A stretch of DNA of 64,000 nucleotides from Bacteroidota bacterium (GTDB lineage Bacteria > Bacteroidota > Bacteroidia > Chitinophagales > Chitinophagaceae), in the NCBI GenBank assembly GCA_018267725.1, contig JAFDXY010000001.1:1-64000 (forward strand), written 5' to 3'. A program made the translations under genes and the position numbers. Of this stretch, positions 1 to 7,557 are shown in pieces (position 1 is the first letter of the stretch; each line of letters opens with the position of its first letter). The notes beneath the pieces were generated by a model. The model was not told where the DNA came from and did not search any database. It was given only the letters and a program-made list of their open reading frames with translations.

Positions 1-546
1 AAAACTGATATTAATACTGATTTTCGTACGATTTCCCCAAAAAATTATGAAGAACAAATATTTATTAATTCACTTTCTCCAATTATTTTAGAAGCACTTT
101 TCCCTTCTATTAAAAAAATTAATGCTTTCAACACTAAAATTTTCCCTGCGGCTATTGAGAAAATAAATGCTCAACAAAATCAAAAACGCTTTTTTTGGAT
201 TCATGCTTTAATGCCCCATCCGCCTTTTTTAAAAGATTCTTTGGGAAATGACATTCAAACAAATTTTGACATAAATAGCTCTTCAAATAAAAAAGCTGCA
301 GATAGCTTATACTGCAACTATTTGGCTTATGCCAATAAAGTAGTTTTAAAGTTTTTAGATTCTATTAAAGATTGGCAAAATAAAACAATCGTTATTTCGG
401 GCGACCATGGGTATAGATTGGATATAATGGCACATGACCCTTATTGCTTTGCAACTTTTGCAGCAATTTATTACCCCAATATGGATACCGCAGATTTAAA
501 AAAAATCAAATACCTGCAACAAATTCCACTACACTTAAAGTACTAA
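1..546 (+). CDS. Sulfatase/alkaline-phosphatase-fold membrane enzyme, C-terminal part (5' truncated by window edge)
   Basis: The frame is open from base 1, so the gene begins outside the window and only its last 181 codons are visible. The fragment carries WIHALMPHPPF near residue 66 and TIVISGDHGYR near residue 129. These match the late metal-binding motifs of the PF00884 sulfatase/phosphoglycerol-transferase fold (His of pHpPf, Asp-His of sgDHG). Such proteins in Bacteroidota usually have N-terminal membrane helices and modify envelope glycans or lipids; that part is not visible here. The stop is directly followed by a hairpin at 557. The substrate cannot be told from the sequence. Confidence 0.72.
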   Translation, partial: KTDINTDFRTISPKNYEEQIFINSLSPIILEALFPSIKKINAFNTKIFPAAIEKINAQQNQKRFFWIHALMPHPPFLKDSLGNDIQTNFDINSSSNKKAADSLYCNYLAYANKVVLKFLDSIKDWQNKTIVISGDHGYRLDIMAHDPYCFATFAAIYYPNMDTADLKKIKYLQQIPLHLKY

Positions 547-556
547 AAATAAAAAT

Positions 557-581
557 GCCTTTAGAGTTTAACTCTAAAGGC
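557..581. terminator. Hairpin terminator after the sulfatase-like gene
   Basis: A 25-base near-perfect palindrome has 12-bp arms beginning GCCTTTAGAG around a single central base, 11 bases after the stop codon. The plus-strand exit is A-rich. On the minus strand the hairpin is followed by an A/T-rich, mostly T run. It therefore could also stop minus-strand transcription coming from the RNA gene at 608-780. Confidence 0.6.
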
Positions 582-607
582 AAGCAAAACACTGAGAAAA
601 AAATCTG

Positions 608-780
608 CTGTAGGGGTAGGAGTCGAACCTACACGAAGAAGTTAGCTGCATTGCAAAGTTTAGTGGTCAACCCTGGTCGGCCTTACCAATGGTAGAAGTC
701 GGCTCTACAACGCGTTTATCCTGTTATCTTCACCCCCGAGACGAGAGGGCATGTCTGCCAAAAATTTCATCACCCCACAG
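608..780 (-). ncRNA. tRNA-like structured RNA (Leu/Ser-type D arm, intact T arm, about 100-nt insert)
   Basis: On the minus strand the ends fold like a tRNA. TGTGGGG (779-773) pairs with CCCTACA (615-609) as a 7-bp acceptor with one G-U; C780-G608 can add an eighth pair. A perfect T arm is GTAGG/TTCGACT/CCTAC (632-616). The D arm (ATG...GGCAGA...CAT, 770-751) resembles class II tRNA-Leu. An anticodon-like stem CCCTC/GGGGG (749-733) has loop TCGTCTC, which lacks the universal U33. About 100 nt follow before the T arm, holding hairpins at 708-692 and 688-674 and a closing helix 731-727/639-635. The block is visibly GC-richer than its flanks. CCA is not encoded. It could be a tRNA with a giant variable region, an interrupted tRNA or another tRNA-mimicking RNA. 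It lacks tmRNA hallmarks. Confidence 0.5.
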
Positions 781-925
781 TATTAAGAGCTATTCGCTTT
801 TGTAACACAAGATTACAACAACTTTCTTTATTAGATAAAAAATTTTCAAACATTTTTTTATAAATATTGAAATTATTCAGTAAATAACTATTTTTATTAA
901 AAATTTTCTAAAAACAAACTTAAAA

Positions 926-1393
926 ATGACTACTTCTTTAAATATTGACAAACTTGATTTACAAATAATACAAGCCATGATGGAAGATGCAGATATTTCT
1001 TATGCCGATTTGGGAAAGAAATTATTTGTATCGGGTGGAACCATTCATGTACGCATGAAAAAATTAGAAGATCAAAAATTAATAAAAGGGAAAAAACTTT
1101 CGGTTGATTTTAAAGCAATGGGTTACGATGTAATTGCATTTATAGGAATTTATCTTGAAAAAAGTTCTTTGTACGATAACGTTGCTAAAGAGTTGAAAAA
1201 AATTTCAGAGATTGTAAGACTAAATTATACAACAGGTAATTACAGCATATTTGCAGAAATTATTTGTAAAGATATTCAGCAATTGAAATTAGTGTTGCAC
1301 GATAAATTGCAAAATATTAAAGGTATTGAACGTACCGAAACTTTTATTTCATTAGAAGAAAGCCTTAACAGAAATGTTCAAGTTTTACATTAA
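926..1393 (+). CDS. Lrp/AsnC family transcriptional regulator
   Basis: A 155-residue protein of standard Lrp/AsnC length. Residues 8-60 form the AsnC-type helix-turn-helix (LDLQIIQAMMEDADISYADL, then VSGGTIHVRMKKLEDQKLI). Residues 75-150 form the RAM/AsnC effector-binding domain that makes octamers and senses amino acids or other small ligands. It is transcribed toward the Wzz-like gene 23 bases downstream, but whether it regulates that gene is not shown. The ATG start gives the expected N-terminus. The target genes and ligand are unknown. Confidence 0.88.
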   Translation: MTTSLNIDKLDLQIIQAMMEDADISYADLGKKLFVSGGTIHVRMKKLEDQKLIKGKKLSVDFKAMGYDVIAFIGIYLEKSSLYDNVAKELKKISEIVRLNYTTGNYSIFAEIICKDIQQLKLVLHDKLQNIKGIERTETFISLEESLNRNVQVLH

Positions 1394-1416
1394 TTAAAAT
1401 TCGTATTTTTATTTTT

Positions 1417-2289
1417 ATGCAAGAAAAAATTTTTAACCTTACCGATATATTAACTGCCATAAAAAATAAATGGAAAACAATAACCATAATTGTATTGCTT
1501 GCATTAATAACTGCAACCATAACATTATTTATAATTCCTAAAAAATATAAAGCCCAATGTGTTTCAATTGTACAAAACCCTTTAATGGCCGATAAAGCAA
1601 AATTGTTTAACAACAATATTCAAAACCTATATTCAATTTTAGGAAACGGAGATGATTTAGATGTAGTATATAATTTATCGAAATTGGATATTGTTTATTA
1701 CCAATTGGTTGATGAATTTAATTTAATTAATTACTATAATGTTGAAGGAAAAACTTTAGATATAAAACGAAGAAAAGCTTTGTTAGCATTACAAGAAGAT
1801 TTAAAAATTACTAAGAGTGAAACTAATTTATTAAAAGTTATTGCTTATGCTACAGATGCTTCTTTTGCTGCAAAACTTGCCAATAGAGCCACTGCATTAA
1901 TTCAATTTTTACAAGAAGAAGTTTGGAAAAAAAGTTATGAATTAATCCATGATCATTTAATTGTTTCTATTGATAAAATGGAAAAACAAATAATAACTAT
2001 TTCAGATACTCTTCGTTCAACACAAACTACTGATGATAAAAAACTATTATTATTAAATAAAAGGCAAACGCTGTTAGATGAAATTCAGAAATACAGAAAA
2101 GAAGCTATTGAATTTCAATTAATGATAGAAACAGTGCCCCCTGCTTTGTTTGTAATTGATAAATCTTCGCCATCAACCAATATTGTAAAACCAGATAAAC
2201 TATTAACATTGATAACTGTTTTTTTTATTGCTTTATTTTTTGCCGTAATACTTGCATTAATTATTGAAAGAAAAAAAACGAATGCTTAG
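1417..2289 (+). CDS. Wzz-like polysaccharide chain-length/co-polymerase protein
   Basis: This 290-residue protein has two terminal membrane helices (about residues 19-40 and 262-283) flanking a largely helical, charged periplasmic domain. That is the layout of the Wzz/polysaccharide co-polymerase family (PF02706), which sets O-antigen or capsule chain length at the inner membrane. No cytoplasmic tyrosine-kinase domain follows the second helix. The last 8 bases overlap the start of the O-antigen-ligase-like gene, indicating an operon and supporting a surface-polysaccharide role. Sequence divergence makes the exact subfamily uncertain. Confidence 0.7.
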   Translation: MQEKIFNLTDILTAIKNKWKTITIIVLLALITATITLFIIPKKYKAQCVSIVQNPLMADKAKLFNNNIQNLYSILGNGDDLDVVYNLSKLDIVYYQLVDEFNLINYYNVEGKTLDIKRRKALLALQEDLKITKSETNLLKVIAYATDASFAAKLANRATALIQFLQEEVWKKSYELIHDHLIVSIDKMEKQIITISDTLRSTQTTDDKKLLLLNKRQTLLDEIQKYRKEAIEFQLMIETVPPALFVIDKSSPSTNIVKPDKLLTLITVFFIALFFAVILALIIERKKTNA

Positions 2290-3727
2290 TTGGTATTATA
2301 AACAACAACAAATTATACTACCTGCAATATTTTTATTGTGTTGCAGTGTTGCAATTGTTTATAGTAATTATTTTTTATTATTTATTCCGTTTTTGTTTTT
2401 ATTGTTTTCGGCTGCTGTTAATTTTTTAATAACTAAAACAGAAATTATTTTTTGGTTGATGATTTTTTTGCTTCCGCTTTCAACAGAGTTAGAAGTTACA
2501 GCAACATTAAGTTTAGATTTTCCTGATGAACCTTTATTAATATTATTAGCAGGTTTTTTTATCCTTAAAATAATTCGTCAGCCAAATTATTTCCCAAAAT
2601 CAATTATTCGACAACCACTTTTTTTGTTATTACTCTTACATGTTTTATGGATTTCAATTGCTTGCATTTATTCAACCAACTTAACTATTTCTTTAAAATA
2701 TTTAGCTGCAAAAGTTTGGTATATTATTCCGTTTGCAATACTTCCTTTTATTATTCTTTCAACAGAAAAAAGAATTAAACAATTTGCATTGCTATTATTA
2801 TTACCAATGATGTTGGTTGTGTTGCAAAACTTTGTTAGGCATGGCTTTTATAATTTTTCTTTTGAAGGAATTAAAAAAACGTTATCTCCATTTTTTCGTA
2901 ATCATGTAAATTATTCGGGCATGTTGGTTTGTATGTTTCCAATTGTTTGGAGCATGTTTAAATTAACGCCAAAAAATAATTTTAAACGCAAACTTTTATT
3001 AAGCGTAATAGTTGTTTTATTTATTGCATTGCTATTATCTTATTCAAGAGGTGCGTGGGCTGCTTTAGTTGTTGGCGTGTTTTCAGGAATTATAATTCAC
3101 TATAAAAAAATTAAAATAACACTTGTATTGATATTATTTTTTTTCTGTATTTCTTTAACTTGGTTATTTTGGAATAATAACTATTTAAAGTTTGCACCTG
3201 AATATAATACCACCATTTTTCATACAGATTTTAGTAAACATTTAGAAGCAACCGTAACATTAAAAGATGTTTCTAATGCTGAACGTTTTTACCGTTGGGT
3301 TGCAGCTTTTAATATGTTAAAAACTAACCCTGTTGTGGGTTTTGGGCCTAATTGCTTTTATGATAATTATAAAAATTATGCAGAAAGTATTTTTAAAACA
3401 TGGGTAAGTAATAATAAAGATCATTCATCGGTACACAATTATTTTTTATTAATAGGGTTAGAGCAAGGCTTAGTTGGAATGTTGTTGTTTATTATTTTAT
3501 TTTTTGTAATGCTAATTAAATTACAAAGCCTTTATCATTCATTAAAAAATATTTTTTATAAACAAATTGCTTTTGCAACAAGTATTATTTTAATAATGAT
3601 TGGTGTATTAAATTTTTTAAGTGATTTAATTGAAACCGATAAAATTGGCAGCTTGTTTTGGCTTTGTTTAGGAATAACTTTTATTCTGATTGAAAAAAAT
3701 AAAATAGAGAAGTTGAAAATTGAATAG
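2282..3727 (+). CDS. O-antigen ligase / Wzy-like polymerase membrane protein
   Basis: About 481 residues, polytopic with roughly ten or more hydrophobic helices. A long soluble loop between late helices contains the FYRWVAAFNMLKTNPVVGFGP segment and a downstream HNYFL motif, typical of the PF04932 O-antigen ligase/Wzy superfamily. These enzymes join or polymerise lipid-linked glycans on the periplasmic side. The ATG at 2282 overlaps the end of the Wzz-like gene by 8 bases; an upstream TTG at 2264 is less likely. Pairing with the Wzz-like protein suggests a polymerase or ligase acting with a chain-length regulator. Ligase and polymerase cannot be separated by eye. Confidence 0.78.
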   Translation: MLSWYYKQQQIILPAIFLLCCSVAIVYSNYFLLFIPFLFLLFSAAVNFLITKTEIIFWLMIFLLPLSTELEVTATLSLDFPDEPLLILLAGFFILKIIRQPNYFPKSIIRQPLFLLLLLHVLWISIACIYSTNLTISLKYLAAKVWYIIPFAILPFIILSTEKRIKQFALLLLLPMMLVVLQNFVRHGFYNFSFEGIKKTLSPFFRNHVNYSGMLVCMFPIVWSMFKLTPKNNFKRKLLLSVIVVLFIALLLSYSRGAWAALVVGVFSGIIIHYKKIKITLVLILFFFCISLTWLFWNNNYLKFAPEYNTTIFHTDFSKHLEATVTLKDVSNAERFYRWVAAFNMLKTNPVVGFGPNCFYDNYKNYAESIFKTWVSNNKDHSSVHNYFLLIGLEQGLVGMLLFIILFFVMLIKLQSLYHSLKNIFYKQIAFATSIILIMIGVLNFLSDLIETDKIGSLFWLCLGITFILIEKNKIEKLKIE

Positions 3728-3735
3728 TGCAAAAA

Positions 3736-4800
3736 CTATAGTTTACTTTTTACATTTAAAGCATCTCGTAAGCCATTGCCTAATAAATTAAAAGCTAATA
3801 CTAATAGCATAATGGCAATGCCCGGTGTTAATGCCAGCATAGGATTATTGGTAATAATAAAATTATAATTTTCTTTAATCATTAACCCCCAACTTGGTTG
3901 CGGAGGTTGTACACCAATTCCTAAAAAACTAAGTCCTGCTTCAATTACAATGGCACTTGCAAAATTACTTGCTGCTATAACCATTACAGGGCCAAGTATA
4001 TTAGGTAAAATATGTTTAATAATTATTCTTGTATTAGAATATCCTAAAGCGTGAGTTGCTTCTATAAACTCTAATGTTTTTACTTGCATTACTTGCCCGC
4101 GAACTAACCTTGCCACATTTACCCACATAGTTAAACCAACGGCAATAAACACTTGCCAAAAACCTTTACCTAAAACAAGTGTTATGGCAAACACCAATAA
4201 TAGTGTAGGAATACTCCACAAAACATTAATTAACCACATAATAACATCATCTACCCAACTTTTAAAATAACCGGCTAATGCTCCTAAAAAAATACCAAGT
4301 GTAAGAGAAATAATTACAGCAATTAAACCTACACTTAAACTAACTCTTGTGCCTATAATTAACCTGCTTAAAATATCTCTTCCAAATCTATCGGTGCCTA
4401 AATAAAATTTTACGTTAATAGTAATAGGGTTGCCAACATTTTTTAGAGCAATGGCTTTTCTTTCAATAATATTATCATCTACATATTTATTGTAAATAAC
4501 GCTATCTGCCTTAATTGTATAATTTGTAACGGGTATGTAAGTAAGTGTATCTTGTTTGCCATTAATTATTTTTGAAAAGAAATTTTCTTGAATAGAATTA
4601 TTTTTTTTTACTTGTAAGAATTGAATTGAAAAACCCGGCTTTTTACTTCCAATTTCAGGAATCATTCTGTTTGCGTTAGGGGTTGCATCTGGAGATATGA
4701 TGTATGCAAACAATGCTATAATTACGCTACATGCAATAATTATTATTCCGGCAACTGCCCCTGTGTTTTTAAACAATCTTTTACCGAAAGAATTTATCAT
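3736..4800 (-). CDS. ABC transporter permease, DppC/OppC family
   Basis: A 354-residue permease with an N-terminal helix (about 16-34), an extracytoplasmic stretch up to about residue 125, then five helices. The EAA-type coupling loop reads EATHALGYSNTRIIIKHILP, as in dipeptide/oligopeptide importers (PF00528). A cytosolic ATPase and a solute-binding protein would be needed, but none lies nearby, so its partners are encoded elsewhere. The gene converges on the O-antigen-ligase-like gene with an 8-base gap. The substrate (peptide, nickel or other) is not determinable. Confidence 0.85.
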   Translation of the reverse strand: MINSFGKRLFKNTGAVAGIIIIACSVIIALFAYIISPDATPNANRMIPEIGSKKPGFSIQFLQVKKNNSIQENFFSKIINGKQDTLTYIPVTNYTIKADSVIYNKYVDDNIIERKAIALKNVGNPITINVKFYLGTDRFGRDILSRLIIGTRVSLSVGLIAVIISLTLGIFLGALAGYFKSWVDDVIMWLINVLWSIPTLLLVFAITLVLGKGFWQVFIAVGLTMWVNVARLVRGQVMQVKTLEFIEATHALGYSNTRIIIKHILPNILGPVMVIAASNFASAIVIEAGLSFLGIGVQPPQPSWGLMIKENYNFIITNNPMLALTPGIAIMLLVLAFNLLGNGLRDALNVKSKL

Positions 4801-4909
4801 TTTACCGAAATTATATATGTGTTTTACAACAATTTTAAAATTATTTGTGTCTTATTTTAAACTTATCGGTTATTTAGCAGTCTGTTATCAATAATCTTAA
4901 ATTAATTAT

Positions 4910-5005
4910 ATGAAAAGCTTTTTTTTACTTCCGTTTATTTTATTAGCAGCTGTTTTTTTAATTATTTATGCTTGGTTTCCTGAGCGGTCTAAAAAAATTA
5001 ATTAA
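4910..5005 (+). CDS. Possible 31-residue single-pass membrane peptide
   Basis: An ATG-initiated frame of 31 codons encodes K2-S3, then an uninterrupted hydrophobic span of about 20 residues (FFLLPFILLAAVFLIIYAW), then a charged tail FPERSKKIN. The single helix with a basic C-terminal end is what a small membrane protein looks like. The frame ends 7 bases before the convergent glycosyltransferase stop. There is no Shine-Dalgarno sequence, as is usual here. Chance cannot be excluded in such AT-rich DNA. Confidence 0.4.
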   Translation: MKSFFLLPFILLAAVFLIIYAWFPERSKKIN

Positions 5006-5012
5006 CTCAATA

Positions 5013-6176
5013 TTATTTAACGCTTCTCCCTTTCCATTTATAATTTCCAAACTTACCTAACCAACCTGCTACAACCATATAAGTAATATGTAAAGGTTGT
5101 AATAGCGGAAACCACCATATAAACGATTGCCCGAAAAAATTACCAACCGGTACAGCAAAACTTAATTCTATAAAAGTTTTAGCAATTAAAAATATTAACC
5201 AATAAAGCCATAGTGTTGGTATAACTAAAGCAATAAATGGCATTATAAATAAAAATAAATTAAGAAAATATACAAGTACCAATACCCAAAAAACTGTTTT
5301 GTCTTTATACTTATCAGATTTACTTGCCCACCTAATACGTTGGTTTATAAATGCTTTCCAATTGGGCATAGGACTGGTAGATACAATTGCATCTTTAGAA
5401 AATAAAAATCCAATGGCATTAGGAAACTCTTGTTTTATTTTATTCATTAAAAGCATATCATCTCCACTTGCAATATTATCAATGCCTTTAAAACCATTTA
5501 CTCTGTAAAAAACATCTTTTCTGTAAGCAAGGTTTGCACCATTACACATTGCATGAAAACCTGCTGAAACTGATGCTGCCGTTATGCCTTGCAAGCTTAC
5601 AAAATCTATATATTGAAACATTGAAAGTAAAGTGCCATCGTTAGTAAAAACAACAGGAGCAGCAATAAACGCAGGTTGGGTTTGTTCAATTAATGCTGCA
5701 TAATTCATTAACCAATTTTTAGTAACCATACAATCTGCATCGGTGGTTACTATCCAATTTCCGGTGGCATATTTAATAGCTTTTTCAATAGCTTTTTTCT
5801 TATATGCATTTAATGGTTTTCCATCTAACTCATCGGCCAGTTTTAGTAAATGTAAATTTGAATATTCTTTTTTTAATGATTGAACAACAGCAACAGTTTT
5901 ATCAGTAGAAAAATCATCTACCACAATTATTTCATACAAAAACAACGGATAGTTTTGTTGTAAAATTGAATGAAGACATTTACCAATATTTTGTTCTTCG
6001 TTTCTTGCAGGAATAATAACTGTAAAAGTTGTTTGCGGTTTAAATGCAGTAGGAACAACAAATTGTTTTAATCTTAAAAACCATTTTCTGTATAATAAAA
6101 TAATTACCGAGTAAGGAATAAAAATTAAAAGTGTGAGTATTAAATAAATATTCAACAGCATATTACAAAGATGCAA
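5013..6176 (-). CDS. Membrane-anchored family 2 glycosyltransferase
   Basis: This 387-residue protein has an N-terminal helix (about 8-28), a GT-A catalytic domain and C-terminal helices (from about 295). Key motifs are VIIPARNEE (53-61), VVDDFSTD (85-92), TTDADC (144-149, the DxD metal site), SGDD (237-240) and QRIRWASK (279-286, the QxxRW acceptor motif). This arrangement fits processive or lipid-linked-sugar GT2 enzymes (PF00535/PF13641). It lies 2 bases from the hydrolase gene upstream and is probably cotranscribed with it. The start could also be the Met at residue 6. The sugar is unknown. Confidence 0.88.
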   Translation of the reverse strand: MHLCNMLLNIYLILTLLIFIPYSVIILLYRKWFLRLKQFVVPTAFKPQTTFTVIIPARNEEQNIGKCLHSILQQNYPLFLYEIIVVDDFSTDKTVAVVQSLKKEYSNLHLLKLADELDGKPLNAYKKKAIEKAIKYATGNWIVTTDADCMVTKNWLMNYAALIEQTQPAFIAAPVVFTNDGTLLSMFQYIDFVSLQGITAASVSAGFHAMCNGANLAYRKDVFYRVNGFKGIDNIASGDDMLLMNKIKQEFPNAIGFLFSKDAIVSTSPMPNWKAFINQRIRWASKSDKYKDKTVFWVLVLVYFLNLFLFIMPFIALVIPTLWLYWLIFLIAKTFIELSFAVPVGNFFGQSFIWWFPLLQPLHITYMVVAGWLGKFGNYKWKGRSVK

Positions 6177-6178
6177 TT

Positions 6179-6985
6179 TTAAGCATTATACAAAGCAGTA
6201 ATTTCTGCAATATGTTTTTCTTTTAAAAGTTGGTGCCCTGCTTCAATTTCTTTTACAGTAACAAATGCTTCGTTTCCTTTTTTAAAATTTAAACCGTTTT
6301 TGGTAAGAATAATTTTATCGTATTTGCCAAATAATATTTTTACAGAACTGTGTTTGTTTGAAATGATAGTTTTTAATACACTCAGGTTCGGGTTAAATTT
6401 TCGCATTGCAGTCCATCGGTTATACAATTGCAACCGCGATTGTTTTTCTTTTAAATAATACTGCACAAAATTGTACACGCTTTTATTAAACAAACCTAAT
6501 GTAACAGCCATTTTCATTAATATAAACAACCATTTAGGATAATGCATTGTAAAATAAAATAATTTATTACCCACTGCTGTTTGTGTTGAAAATTTATGCC
6601 AAATATTATGATGCAATCCATCGGGTGCAATTAATACTAAACTTTTTATTTGGTTAGAAAATTGCTGCAGCATATACAATGCAACTCTTCCGCCCATACT
6701 GTATCCTATTAAATGAAAAGGCTGTAAAGCAAACGGAGTAATAATTTGCAACACTTGCAATAATTCATTTTCGGTAAAAATTAATTTGTTATCCCAACTT
6801 GTTTTGCCATGAAAAGGGAAATCAATAGCAATAATGGTAAACTTTTTTCCTAATTCAATTTCTAAAATTTTAAAACTACTTCCGTCTTCTCCATAACCAT
6901 GAAACGCAACCAACAACTCTGACCCGCTACCAAAACTATAGTAGTGAATGGTTGAGTTTTTATATAGTACAAATCCCTGCTGCAT
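6179..6985 (-). CDS. Alpha/beta hydrolase
   Basis: With the start at 6985 the protein has 268 residues. It shows the oxyanion loop HGYGEDG (29-35), the nucleophile elbow GYSMGG (Ser96), a late Asp in FGKYD and the catalytic His in EAGHQLL. This is the full PF12697-type fold. The frame extends upstream to 7090. However, a minus-strand TATCTTTG -7 element at 7042-7049 lies inside that extension, and the extension overlaps the MarR gene, so I chose the internal ATG. It probably shares an operon with the glycosyltransferase. The substrate is unknown. Confidence 0.85.
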   Translation of the reverse strand: MQQGFVLYKNSTIHYYSFGSGSELLVAFHGYGEDGSSFKILEIELGKKFTIIAIDFPFHGKTSWDNKLIFTENELLQVLQIITPFALQPFHLIGYSMGGRVALYMLQQFSNQIKSLVLIAPDGLHHNIWHKFSTQTAVGNKLFYFTMHYPKWLFILMKMAVTLGLFNKSVYNFVQYYLKEKQSRLQLYNRWTAMRKFNPNLSVLKTIISNKHSSVKILFGKYDKIILTKNGLNFKKGNEAFVTVKEIEAGHQLLKEKHIAEITALYNA

Positions 6986-7041
6986 AACTGCTAATTTATT
7001 GCGTTGCCTAAAAATATTTTTTAAAATGTTTGGCAGTTTCA

Positions 7042-7049
7042 CAAAGATA
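7042..7049 (-). promoter_or_regulatory. -7 promoter element for the alpha/beta hydrolase gene
   Basis: Read on the minus strand the sequence is TATCTTTG, matching the Bacteroidota TAnnTTTG consensus. It sits about 57 bases upstream of the chosen start at 6985. No clear -33 TTTG at the usual spacing was found. Confidence 0.45.
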
Positions 7050-7083
7050 CTTGAATTTTGAAAATAGTTGCATAAACAACTAT

Positions 7084-7527
7084 ATGGCAAACAGTCACTT
7101 TAAAAAAGGAGAATTATACAGCGTAATTAATGCAATGGCAGCAGCTGCCGTTGCCCGTAGAATGCAAAAAAATTTTAGAAATGCAGGCTTAGAAATTACT
7201 ATTGAGCAATGGAGTATTTTATATCATTTATGGAAAGAAGACGGGCTTAGCCAACAAGATTTATGCAATAGAACTTACCGCGATAAACCAAGTATTACAA
7301 GGCTTATAGATAATTTAGAAAATATTAAACTGGTAAAACGAACAGCAGCTAAAGATGATAAAAGAAAGAACTTAATTTTTTTAACCGATGCTGCAAAAGA
7401 GTTACAACAAATAACAATAGACTTAGCCAATCAAACTATGGACGAGGCTTTAATAGGAATTGCAAAAGATGAAATTGAAACAGTAAAAAATGTTTTGCAA
7501 AAAGTGTACGATAATTTACAATCATAA
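7084..7527 (+). CDS. MarR family transcriptional regulator
   Basis: 147 residues from the ATG at 7084. The winged helix-turn-helix core is clear: ITIEQWSILYHLWKEDGLSQ, then DLCNRTYRDKPSITRLIDNLE and the wing RTAAKDDKRKNLIFLTD. This matches PF01047. MarR proteins bind as dimers and often respond to phenolic ligands. A possible start at 7030 would add a low-complexity leader overlapping the divergent promoter region, so it was not used. The gene is followed after 30 bases by the acyl-CoA dehydrogenase, which makes that gene a plausible target, by inference only. Confidence 0.88.
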   Translation: MANSHFKKGELYSVINAMAAAAVARRMQKNFRNAGLEITIEQWSILYHLWKEDGLSQQDLCNRTYRDKPSITRLIDNLENIKLVKRTAAKDDKRKNLIFLTDAAKELQQITIDLANQTMDEALIGIAKDEIETVKNVLQKVYDNLQS

Positions 7528-7557
7528 TTACACACAAATACTTTAAATAAAATTTAT

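Larger units (their letters stand above)
547..925. other. Intergenic region holding a terminator and the tRNA-like RNA
   Basis: No protein gene is supported here. The stretch contains the 557 hairpin, the tRNA-like RNA at 608-780, and an AT-rich 145-base segment (781-925) that must hold the promoters for the RNA (minus) and the Lrp gene (plus). I could not place a clear TAnnTTTG element for either. Confidence 0.6.

Noticed and set aside
444..695. Open frame after the sulfatase-like gene, and the idea that the gene is frameshifted at an A8 run near 498
   Set aside because: The frame runs through the 557 terminator and into the tRNA-like RNA, and the upstream gene ends at a normal stop. The possible C-terminal match in the shifted frame (an IPATN segment) is too weak to claim a frameshift.
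1365..1616. Minus-strand open frame opposite the Lrp and Wzz-like genes
   Set aside because: It lies entirely over the Lrp and Wzz-like coding region on the other strand and has no recognisable domain. It is a shadow of real genes.
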